Source: Paramagnetospirillum magnetotacticum MS-1
Lineage (GTDB): Bacteria > Pseudomonadota > Alphaproteobacteria > Rhodospirillales > Magnetospirillaceae
DNA: 64,000 nt
Direction of reading: 5' to 3'
NCBI RefSeq assembly: GCF_000829825.1
Contig: NZ_JXSL01000024.1
Location: 1-64,000, forward strand
The notes under the pieces were generated by a model. It was not told the DNA's origin and made no database searches. It saw nothing but the letters and a program-made list of their open reading frames with translations. The position numbers and the translations under genes are program-made. Positions 16,832-26,800 of the stretch are shown here, in pieces. The stretch's first letter is position 1, and each line of letters starts with the position of its first letter.

Positions 16832-18142
16832 CTACATCCCGAGGAAATTGCGCACGACCGCCAGGGGGCGCCGCGCCAGCCAGTAGATCAGCGCCACCCG
16901 ATGGCCGTCGAGGCGGGCGGTTCCCTTGAGACCGAGACGCGGCCCCAATTCCCCCTTGGCTAGTTCGGCGCGCACCCGGTGGCCCAGGGTGCCGTCGGGC
17001 TGGGGGATCGCTTCATAGGTGACGTAAAGCAGCTTGGCCGAAACCGGCGACAGCGGCTCGGCATTGAGGAACAGGCTGACCGGATCACCCTTCTCCAAGG
17101 CGATGACATCGGCCGGGGCAAGCCAGGCTTCCACCTCCACGTCATTGGGGGACGCCACCGCCAGAACCTTCTCGCCCACATTGACCGGACGGCCCTGCCA
17201 TTCGGCGGGGTCATCCAGCACCGCGACACCGGCACGGGGTGCCTTGACCTGGGAGCGAGCCATCAGGTCTTCCAACTGCGCCGCCTCGGCGCTCCGTTCC
17301 TCGATACGGGCGCGGATCACCGCTAGTGTGCCCTTGGCCTTGGTATCGAAGAATGCCTGCTGGGTCGCCTGATCCAGTTCCGCCTGGGCGGTGGACAGCG
17401 CCTTCTTGGCCACCTCCAGCTTGCCGGTCAGCGTGGTGCGGTCCAGTTCGAACAGCAGATCACCTTCGGCCACTGGCTGATTGGGCCGCACATGCACCTT
17501 CTCGATGACGCCATCCATGGGCGAGCGGATCACCGCCGGGTTATGGGCCACCACCTCGGCTGGAGCCAACACGGACAGGCGCACCGGGAACAGCAGGGCC
17601 AGGATGATCCCCGCTGCCAGCTTGAGATGCCATTTGGGAATGCCGGTGAGCTTCTGCTTCCATTGCGTTATGGGCGACGGGTGATGCAGCACCGCCCAGG
17701 CATGGCCGTAGAAATCCGAGGCGCGGGCCAACAGGGCGATGTCCTGATCGGTCCATTCCTCATCACGGGCCAGCAGCAACGTGCCAAGCCGTTTGCCATC
17801 TCGATCTTTCAACGGCAACAGCAGGGCATGGGGCGGCAGCCATTCCGCCCATTCCTCGGCATCGGCTCTGTCAAGATCAGCGGAATCGGCTTTGCGGATT
17901 TCGTCCGAGGCGAGGTGCTTGTAAATCCGCTCCAGCCATAGGGTGAAGGGCGCCCCTGTCTCGATGCCAGCGACACCCGACACCGCCTTCAGGCCCTCAC
18001 CGTCGATCAGTAGCGCCGCCTGGCGATAGGACGCCAGCGCCCGGCTGTCATTGACCATGACGAAGCCCAGCTCGGTAGAATTGGCCGCCTTTCGGGCGTG
18101 TTCTTCCAATCCCAGCAGGGCAAGCAGCGGGTTGTCATTCAT
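16832..18142 (-). CDS. GAF-like domain plus HlyD-family adaptor, cassette 2
   Basis: 436 residues, paralogue of the protein at 3020-4306. GAF-like N-terminal ~150 residues (LLLARDEEWTDQDIALLARA), one membrane segment at ~172-192 (AAGIILALLFPVRLSVLAP), then a HlyD-type periplasmic part with half lipoyl motifs (SPMDGVIEKVHVRPN; APRAGVAVLDD) and a hairpin ~225-295. It overlaps the short adaptor gene by 4 nt. The GAF domain lacks obvious cofactor residues, so sensing is speculative. Confidence 0.82.
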   Translation of the reverse strand: MNDNPLLALLGLEEHARKAANSTELGFVMVNDSRALASYRQAALLIDGEGLKAVSGVAGIETGAPFTLWLERIYKHLASDEIRKADSADLDRADAEEWAEWLPPHALLLPLKDRDGKRLGTLLLARDEEWTDQDIALLARASDFYGHAWAVLHHPSPITQWKQKLTGIPKWHLKLAAGIILALLFPVRLSVLAPAEVVAHNPAVIRSPMDGVIEKVHVRPNQPVAEGDLLFELDRTTLTGKLEVAKKALSTAQAELDQATQQAFFDTKAKGTLAVIRARIEERSAEAAQLEDLMARSQVKAPRAGVAVLDDPAEWQGRPVNVGEKVLAVASPNDVEVEAWLAPADVIALEKGDPVSLFLNAEPLSPVSAKLLYVTYEAIPQPDGTLGHRVRAELAKGELGPRLGLKGTARLDGHRVALIYWLARRPLAVVRNFLGM

Positions 18143-18900
18143 GGGGCGGGCATCTGGACCCGCCCGGTCATGCCGGCGATCAGCTCGGGATAGTCACCCC
18201 TTACCTCGGCCACCACCTTGACCGAATGGCTGACGGCATCGACCTTGGCGCCGACACGGGCGATCTTGGCCGGATAGACCTTCTTGACCTCGTCCACCGC
18301 CACCTGGACCACCAGACCGGGCTTGAGGTTGCGCACCCAGCCGGATGGTACGATGAATTCAGCTTCCAGGGCAGAATCGTCGAGGATGTCGAGGATGGGC
18401 TGGCCCGCCTGGATGTATTGATGAGCCCGAGCCTTCTGCTCCACCACCCGCCCTGAGAACGGCGCGGTGATGCCGCATTTGGTGGTGACAGCGCGGGCCG
18501 AGTTGAGCTTGGCCTGGGCCACGGCAGCGTCAGAGGCCGATTTCTCGGTCTCCAGCGTGCCAGCGGAGTTCAGTTCCAGCAGGCGCTTGTGCACCGATTT
18601 GGACTTCTCCGCCGCCCCCAGGACGGCTTGCGCCTCATCCAACTGCGCCCGCTGGATGACGCAGTCGAAGGCCACCAGTTGCTGGCCTTCCTTAAAGCGG
18701 TCGCCCTCTTTGACGCTGATCCGATCGATCTTGCCCGGCAGCTCTGCAGACAAGGTGGTGTACTGCACCGCCACCAGTTGGACCGGAATCACCGGTTCCT
18801 GGGCCACTGCCCCGAAGGACAGCAGGCACAGGACCGGGACCGCCCATCCCCAGTGGGCTGCAAGCCCGCCCTTTCCCGAGTCTGGGCGGGAGCTCATCAT
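18139..18900 (-). CDS. Short periplasmic HlyD/RND-type adaptor, cassette 2
   Basis: 253 residues, paralogue of the protein at 4303-5031. N-terminal export signal with a longer n-region (hydrophobic core VPVLCLLSFGAVA), then half lipoyl (VKEGDRFKEGQQLVAFDC), hairpin and second half lipoyl (APFSGRVVEQKARAHQYIQ), with a C-terminal barrel ending LIAGMTGRVQMPAP. The motifs match the cassette 1 copy segment by segment. Its ATG overlaps the stop of the TolC-like gene, and its own stop overlaps the next gene by 4 nt. Confidence 0.88.
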   Translation of the reverse strand: MMSSRPDSGKGGLAAHWGWAVPVLCLLSFGAVAQEPVIPVQLVAVQYTTLSAELPGKIDRISVKEGDRFKEGQQLVAFDCVIQRAQLDEAQAVLGAAEKSKSVHKRLLELNSAGTLETEKSASDAAVAQAKLNSARAVTTKCGITAPFSGRVVEQKARAHQYIQAGQPILDILDDSALEAEFIVPSGWVRNLKPGLVVQVAVDEVKKVYPAKIARVGAKVDAVSHSVKVVAEVRGDYPELIAGMTGRVQMPAP

Positions 18901-20642
18901 TCGCCGACCCGATCCGCCATGCGGCCGATTTTGTCACCCAGCCAGACCAGGCCGTCACGGACCACATCCTTATGTTCGGCCTCAGACGGAGTCTCAGTGG
19001 CGACATCGGCCGGCTTGGCCAGGCCATTGGAGATGAATGAGCCCAGCCATGCCATGGTTCCTGGCTGCGTGGGTTCGGGCTCTCCTGCGGGAGTTACACT
19101 CTCGATGATGGCGGGGGCGGCCAAAGGAACGGGATCGGCCTTCACCACGGGAGGCATGGACAGCACGATGGCGCCCGACAATCCATCCAGCGTATGAGAG
19201 GCCACCCGGTTGGGAATCGGATCGGCACCGATTGTCGCCTGTAGCTTCCCATAAGATGATTGCATCTGGGCATAGGTCTGGAAACGCCGCAGTTCAGCGG
19301 CGATGGCAGAGGTTTCGGTGCTGATGCGCTCGATTTCGTTGGTAGTGCCGCCCCGGCTCTGGTTGCCGGCTGTCTCGGCCAGACGCTTTTCGATCCCCCA
19401 CAGCTTGTCTGCCCGCTCGAACTGCTTGGCGGCGCTGATGAACTGGTGCGACACCACATGGACTTGGGCCAGCACTGCCATGCGGAGTGCCAACCGCTTG
19501 GCATCGGCCACCTGTTCGGCGCTTTCCGAATGGGCGATGCGGTCGGGGGCCGATAGCAGATTGATAAGGTTCCAGCTGAGCTTGGTGCCCACCTCGTTCC
19601 AGCGATTATCCATCAGGAACGAGTTCTGATCGTATTGCCGCGAGAATGACAGGGTGATGCCGGGAAAAAGCTTGAGGATTTCCTTGCGGGTTTCATCGAC
19701 GGCAATGCGGCTTTGGTAGTCCTGCTCGCGCAGGTCCGGGTTGTTAATCAGAGCCGCCTCTTCCATCTGCTCGATGGGCATGATCCATTCTGGAATGGTC
19801 ATGCCACCCTTCTCCGGCACGTCTAACTTGAAATCCGTTCCCGGCGGGATGTTGATCAGGGCTGCCAACTCGGCCTTGGCGGTGGTCAGTTCCTGATCGA
19901 TCGCCTCTAACTGGCGGATGCTTTCCAGCAGAGTCTTCTGGATGCGAAGGCCCTCGATCGGATTGCGAAGCTGCTCGCTTTCCACCCGCTCTGAATCGAG
20001 CAAAGCCTTTTCGGCAGTGGTGATGATCTCGGTAACCTTGCCCTTCAACGTCTGGGCGGCGGCGGCGCGCCAGAAGGTGAAACGCACTTCCTGCACCAGA
20101 TTGGCAACGGTCTTGCGGCGACGCTCGGAGGCGATCAGGGCACGGTCAGCATTCTGGTGAGCGGTGAAGTAGCTGGCTCCAAAATCCAGGATGTTCCAGG
20201 TCAGGCCAAGATCGGTGGTAATGGAAAACCTGTCGGCGGAATAGCTTGGATTCGAGGTGCTGGTCGTCTGGGTATAGAGGTCTCGGGATTTCGTCGCGTT
20301 GGGCGATGACCGCTCGGTATAGCCGGCATTGGCCGCCAGCTTGGGCAGCAGGTCGAAGCGGTCGAGATCAAGCTGGCCCAGGGCCAGCGTCTCCTCCATC
20401 ATCTTGGAACGCTTGTCCAGGTTGTACATCAGCACGCGGGCCACGGACTCGTTGAGGGTCAGAGGCTTGGACAGGGCTTCCTGGCCATTGAACATGGCGG
20501 CGCGATCAGCCTTGGCACGGGCCGCGAATTCATCCTGGCTGTAAGGGGTTGGGGTCAGCGCGCAGGCCGACAGCAGGGCGACGGTGGATACGGCGGCCAG
20601 CAATCGGGTCAAGCGGGTGGAGGAAAGGGTCGTGGTGCTCAT
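18897..20642 (-). CDS. TolC-like outer-membrane efflux lipoprotein, cassette 2
   Basis: 581 residues. N-terminal lipoprotein signal with lipobox LLSAC. OEP-family body with the same landmark segments as the cassette 1 copy: LYTQTTSTSNPSYSADR, LTWNILDFG, NNPDLREQDY, TKLSWNLINLL. It has a shorter Pro-rich tail. The ATG overlaps the stop of the 81-aa ORF. In this cassette it sits downstream of the giant gene, the reverse of cassette 1. Confidence 0.9.
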   Translation of the reverse strand: MSTTTLSSTRLTRLLAAVSTVALLSACALTPTPYSQDEFAARAKADRAAMFNGQEALSKPLTLNESVARVLMYNLDKRSKMMEETLALGQLDLDRFDLLPKLAANAGYTERSSPNATKSRDLYTQTTSTSNPSYSADRFSITTDLGLTWNILDFGASYFTAHQNADRALIASERRRKTVANLVQEVRFTFWRAAAAQTLKGKVTEIITTAEKALLDSERVESEQLRNPIEGLRIQKTLLESIRQLEAIDQELTTAKAELAALINIPPGTDFKLDVPEKGGMTIPEWIMPIEQMEEAALINNPDLREQDYQSRIAVDETRKEILKLFPGITLSFSRQYDQNSFLMDNRWNEVGTKLSWNLINLLSAPDRIAHSESAEQVADAKRLALRMAVLAQVHVVSHQFISAAKQFERADKLWGIEKRLAETAGNQSRGGTTNEIERISTETSAIAAELRRFQTYAQMQSSYGKLQATIGADPIPNRVASHTLDGLSGAIVLSMPPVVKADPVPLAAPAIIESVTPAGEPEPTQPGTMAWLGSFISNGLAKPADVATETPSEAEHKDVVRDGLVWLGDKIGRMADRVGE

Positions 20643-20884
20643 CGTTCAATGTCCCCAAAGCGCGTAGCAACGCCTGCAGCAGCAAAACATTCCGGATCGC
20701 GGAGCACCGACTCGGCAACCGTCATCCGTCGGCCCGAATTTGTCTCAACCAACCGGGCATGGTTCGGCAGGCCGTGAGGTCGGAAGACATCCTCGACCGT
20801 CCAGACCGACCCCCACAGGCCAACCTTCTCGAAGCGAGTTCCAGGCGTCAGAGGGAGGTCCTCCTTACGCTTCATGATGCTCAT
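20639..20884 (-). CDS. 81-aa protein of unknown function, coupled between giant and TolC-like genes
   Basis: 81 residues, basic at the N-terminus, no signal peptide or membrane segment, beginning [20 protein letters not shown]. The central part is probably beta-rich ([13 protein letters not shown]). Its ATG overlaps the stop of the giant gene and its stop overlaps the ATG of the TolC-like gene, a strong sign that it is translated. A second in-frame ATG lies three codons in. No equivalent exists in cassette 1. I do not recognise it; a cytoplasmic chaperone or regulator specific to the larger cargo is possible but unsupported. Confidence 0.7.
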   Translation of the reverse strand: MSIMKRKEDLPLTPGTRFEKVGLWGSVWTVEDVFRPHGLPNHARLVETNSGRRMTVAESVLRDPECFAAAGVATRFGDIER

Positions 20885-23800
20885 GACCGCGCCACCAGTG
20901 CCGCCAGAGCGGCGTTGCGGATATAGGCGGCATTGCGTCCGGCCTGCTTCAATTGCTGGGTGAAGGCGAGCTTCCCGGCCGGAGCGTTACCGAGCTTGAT
21001 CACCTTCCCGTCATGGGTTGATCCGGCATCACCAGTGCGGCCAGCCGGAACGGCCTTGGCGGGAGCCTCACCAGGCGCTGCTGGTTTGGCCGCAGGCTGG
21101 CCATCCCTTGCCGCGCCACCGCCAACCTGAATACGGAAGGTGGTGGCCACCTCATGGCCAGCGCTGTCACGGGCAACCACAACCACCGACAGCGTGCCTT
21201 TGAAGTCGATCGGCGCCTCGCCGACAAACGTCCCCTTGGTGGGATCAAACGACACCCAAGGCGGTAGCGAACGTCCATCGGTCAATTTGGCGGAAAGCTG
21301 GATACCTGCATCAGCGTTGGAATGACCAAAGGCATCGGACGGAACAGCGAAACTGATGACGTTGGAGGTCACCTCTACGGTCGGAATGCCCTTGGCCACG
21401 AACAATGCGCCATCACGCACCGCATTCACTGCAGCCGTCGATACGACGACCTGGAAACCGCCACCCGAGGTCAAGGCCGCAACCTTGGCGGCAACGGCAT
21501 CACCGCGCCCCTGACTGCCTTGATTGAATCCGGCAGTGTCCGACACAGCCGCTCTGATAGAGTTGATCATCGTCGGCGCCTCGGGCCCAGTGGGACCACT
21601 TGGCTTGGGGGCCTCGACCACCGGTGGAGGCGGCGGCGGTGGCGGGGGTGGCGGTGGCGGCTTCGGCAACGAAACCACCGTGGTCAATGCAGTCGATTGC
21701 GGCCCAACATTGCCGTGCGGATCGGTCTGCTGGGTGGTGAAGCTGTGGCTGCCCTCGGGCGCGGTGGCCGAGAACGTCCAGGTGCCGTCGCCGCCCACGG
21801 TCGCCGTGCCGATGACGGTGCCGCCATCACGGATGCTCACCGTCGACCCTGGAACGCCACCGGAGCCACTGAGCGGCACAGACGACGTGCCAGACGTCGC
21901 CGGCCCGGTGGGAGCAGTGGTGGCGGCCACGAAGACATAGCCGGTGCTGCTCTTGCTGCCGCCCAGCAGATTGGCGGTGGTGCCATTGTCATTAAAGGTG
22001 ACGGCGATGTCGTCATTGCCCGGCACGGAACGGGTCGTGGTGTATTTGAGGGTGCTGAGCGCGATGTTCACGTCGGACAACGAGCCGGTGATGGTCACCG
22101 ACCCCGTATCATTCCCACCAACAACCGCCGCGCCTCCCCCGTTGACGAAATTGAGGTTGCCGTACTGGGCGGTCACCGTCGCCGTCACTGAGGTGTTGTG
22201 GTAGGTGTCGGCCACCACCACGCCACCGATGGCGTGCTGGATCGTGTCGTTGAAGGTTCGGGCGGTCGGCACCGTGATGGTCGGCGCGTCATTGCCCGCC
22301 ACCGAGACTTCCACGATGCCGCTGGTGGTCTTGGCCCCGCCGATCAGACTGGTGCCACCATCATTGATGCTGATGGTGACGTTGTCGGCGCCTGACGTGG
22401 TAGCACTGTAGGTCAGGGTACCGAGCGCCGTGTTGACCACGGACAGAGCGCCCGACAAGGTCAGGTTGGCGGTGTTGTCCCCAGAAACGGTCAGACCCGC
22501 CGCGCTGGTCGCATGCAAGTGACCGGTGGTGTCGTGAATGGTCGCCGTGACCGTGCCGCCGCTATAGGCATCGGTGATGCCGATCCCGGACAACGCATGG
22601 GCGTTCATGTCGCTCAAGGATTGCGCCGATGCCAGCGCCAGCGTCGGGGCATCATTGCCGATCAAATCGACCAGGAAAGTATTGGTGGTGCTCTTGGCGC
22701 CGCCCACCAGCGTGGTCGCACCATCATTGACGGTGACCGAAATGGTGTCCAGCCCGGTGGCCGTGGCCGTCGTGGTGTAAGACAACGTGCCCAGGATGGT
22801 GTTCACCGCCGAGGCCGTCCCGCTGATGGTGACGCTGCCCGAACCATTGCCGGTGATGCCGCTGCCAGTGAAATTCAGAGTGCCGTGCTGGGCGGTCACC
22901 GTGGCGGTGACGCTGGCGCCACTCGCCCCATCGGTGAAGGCGACTCCGGAAATGGCATGGGCTAGGGAATCACTGACCGTCTGGCCGCTGGCGACATTGA
23001 CCACTGGGCTATCGTTACCGATCACATCCACGTTCACCGAGGCGGTGGCGGTCTTGTTGCCACCGATGCGGCTGGCGCCACCGTCATCCACCGTGACCGT
23101 GATGGAGTCAGCCCCAGTGCCAGTCAGAGTGGTGGTGTAGTTCAGCGTGCCCAGGATGGTGTTCAGCGCACTGACGCTGGCGGCACTGATGGTGACGCTG
23201 CCGGTGCCATTGCCAGTGATGCCGCTGCCGGTGAACGACAAGGTGCCATTGGAGACACTCACCGTGGCGGTCAGGCTGGTACCGCTATAGGTATCAGACA
23301 CCGCAATGCCCGAGATGGCGTTGGCGGCGCTGGTGGTTACCGACTGACGGGCCGGCATTGTCAGCACCGGAGTATCGTTGCCAAGCAACGCCACGCCCAC
23401 CGTGGCGGTACCGGTATGATCGCCGGTCAGGCGGGCCTTGGTGCTGCCGTTGTCACCAACGGAAACGGTGATGGTATCGTCACCCGAGGTGGTAGCCGTG
23501 GCGGTATAGGTCAGGGTGGCGAGCGCCGCGTTGACGTCCGACAGGGTATTGCCGGAAACCGTGACGCTGGTGGAGCCGGAACCGCTGATGGTGGCGCCGC
23601 CGCTGCCCGTAGTCACGGACAGAAGGCCCGACGTATCGGAGACCGTCGCCGAATAATTCGTGCCATCCAGGCTATCAGTGACCGATATCCCGGAGATGGT
23701 GTGGGCGTTGGTATCGGTCAGAACCTGCTGGGCCGGCACCGTAATGGACGGCGTGTCGTTGTTGACCAGGGTGATGGCGATGGTGCGGCTGGTGGTCTTG

Positions 23801-26800
23801 GCCCCACCCACGCCGGTACTGTTGCCGTCATTGATCTGCACGGTGACCACGTCGGCGGTGGGACCGCCGGAGCCATTGTCGGCGGCGGCATATTGCACCG
23901 TCGCCAGGGCCGTATTCACATTGGCCAGGGTATCGGTGATGGTCATGGTCCTGGGGCCGGAGCTGGTAAAGCCGGTCCCGGTGAGTGTGCCGCCTGCCGT
24001 CGATACCGTGGCGGTGACGGTAGTGCCGGTATAGGTGTCGCTGACGCTGATCCCGCTCAAGGCATGGGCGTTCAGATCGGTGATGTCCTGGGTGGCCGGA
24101 ACCGTCACAACGGGAGCGTCGTTGCCGGTCAGGTTGATCTGGAAGCTTGCGCTGCCGGTCTTGGCCCCGCCGACCCCGTTGGTGTTGTTGTCATTGATCG
24201 ACACACTCACCGTGTCCGTGGCCGTGCCGGTGGCGGTGGTGGTGTATTTCAAGCTGGCCAGGGTGGCGTTGACATCGGCCAGGCTGCCGCTGACGGTGAC
24301 GTTGCCGCTGTTGTTGCTGCCAATACCGGCTGCGCCGCTGGCGGTGAAGTTGAGGTTGCCCGATTGCGCCGTCACCGTGGCGGTCACCGAGGCGGCCGAC
24401 AGCGTGTCGGTTACCGAAGCGCCGGAAATGGCATGCTGATTGGTGTCCGTGTAGCTCTGCAAACCGGGCGCCGTCACCACCGGAGTGTCATTGCCGGTCA
24501 GCGCAATGCCGATGCTGGTGCTGGCCGTCTTGCTGCCACCGATCAGATTGGCGTTGGCGCCATTGTCGTTGACCGACAGGCTGATGGTGTCGCTGGTGGT
24601 CGTGGTGGCGGTGGTGGTGTATTTCAGGCTGTTCAGGGTGGCGCTGACATCGGCCAGGCTGCCGGTGATGGTGACGCTACCGCTGTTGTTGGACCCGATA
24701 CTGGCGCCGCCGCTGGCGGTGAAATTCAGATTGCCGTGCAGATCGCTGATCGTTGCCGTGATGCTGGAATTGCTGTAGGTGTCGGCCAGGGCCAGCCCGG
24801 AAATGGCGTGCTGAAGGGCGTCGGTATAGCTTTGCGCGGCGGGCGTGGTGATGGTCGGCGATTCATTGCCAGTAAGACTTACGAAGATGGTGGCGCTGGC
24901 GTTCTTGGCGCCGCTCACCAAATTGGTGCCGTTGTCGTTGTAGCTGACGGTGATCAGGTCACTGGTGGTGGCGGTGGCCGTCGTCGCGTATTTCAAGGTG
25001 CCCAAGGCGGTATTGACCACCGCCTGAGTGCCGCTGATGGTCACATTGCCCGTGCCATTGCCGGTGATGGTGATGCCGCTGCCCGCCGTGACCTGAAGCG
25101 TGCCGCCATTGGCCGTCAGAGTCGCGGTAACGCTGGCGCCGCCCAGCGAATCGCTGACTGATACCCCGGAAATGGCGTGATAATTGGTGTCGTGATAGCT
25201 CTGCGCTCCGGCCACGGTCACGATGGGGGTATCGTTGCCATTCACGGTAACATTGACCGAGGAACTGGCGCTCTTGCCGTTATCGCTGACACCGATGGAA
25301 ATGACATCGCTGCCGGTGGCGGTCAGGCTGGTGGTGTAGGTCAGGCTGGCGAGAGCCGCGTTCAACTGCGCCAGGGTGCCGGTGATGGTGACGCTGGCAC
25401 TGTCATTGCCGCTGATCGTGGCGCCGCCCGCCGTCACATGCAGATTGCCTCGACTGTCGCTGAGCGTGGCGGTCATGGATGGACCCGACAGTGCCTCCGC
25501 GACGCTGATGCCAGTCACCGAATACTGACCGCTCAGGGTATCGGTCAGGCTGGTGGGCGCGTTGACCACCGGATTGCCGTTGGTGACGCTGACCGCGATC
25601 GTGTTGGAGGCGGTCTTGGCCCCACCGATAAAGCTGCCGCCATTATCGTTGATCGACACGGTGATGGTGTCGGCCCCGGAAGTGGTCAGGCTGGTCGTAT
25701 AGGTCAGGGTGCCCAGAATGGTATTCAGCGCATTGACACTGGCGGCTGAAATGGTCACCGACCCGGAATTGTTGGCGGTAATGCCGGCCCCGGTGAAGCC
25801 CAGCGTACCATGCAGGGCGCTGACCGTGGCGGAGACCGAGCCGCCGCTGACCGTATCGGCGACGCTGACACCGCTAATGGCGTTGGCGCTGGTGTTGCTG
25901 ATGGTCTGGCCACCCGGCACCGTCACCACCGGGATATCGTTGGCCGACAGGGTGACCGTCGCCTGATTGGAAAGCGTGGTCGTGCTGCTGCCGCCCGCCC
26001 CGGTGCCGCCGCTGTCGCTGATGCCGGTCAGGGTGAAGCTGCGTGCCCCCACCGTAGACGAGCCGGCGGCGGTATCGCGGTAGGACAGGCCGCCGATCGT
26101 GGTGTTCCAGTTGCTGGCCGTATCGGTCTTACTGAGCGTCACCGTGGCGGCGCCGCCGGTGATGGTTCCCACCGAATAGGCGATGCCGCCCGCCGTGCCG
26201 CTGGCTCCCGAGGTGAGCGACACCCAGGTGCCACCGATCCGCAACTGCTCGGACGATCCATCGGCCAAGCCGCTAACCGACAGGGTTACGCCGGTAATGC
26301 TTTGCCCCGCCTCAACGGCCGAGCTATTGGCCCCGGTAAACAGGGTGGTGCCGCCGTTGGCCCCGGCCGCCGTATTGATCGAGGCGCTGGCCGCCGACGT
26401 CAAGGACAGGGTCGGCGGAGCATTGACATAGACCACGCTGACCGTGCTGGCGGCGGTGGCGCCGGTGCCGTTGGTGTCGGTGCCGGCCCAGGTGACCGTG
26501 CGGCTGGAGGTGGCGGTTTCGTAAAGATTGGGCGCGGCGAAGGTAACCGAGCGCAGCGCCGTCTGGTAATCGGCGAAGCTGGCAGCCCCCGACAGGGTGA
26601 GCACGCCAGTGCCGGAATTGTAGCTGCCGGTGATGCCGTTCTGGTTGGTGAAGCCTAGAACGTCGCCCGCTACGAAGCCCGAGGAAATTCGCACCGTCGC
26701 CCCGGTCATGTTGGCAGCACCGGTGGCGTTGACCAGAGTCACCCCGGTGTCGATCACCGCCGCTGAGGATCGTTCGTTATAGGTCAGTGTGCCGCCCGCC

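Noticed and set aside
21918-25945. CRISPR-like array
   Set aside because: The period is ~369 bp, units are protein-coding and diverged, and there are no short identical repeats with unique spacers.
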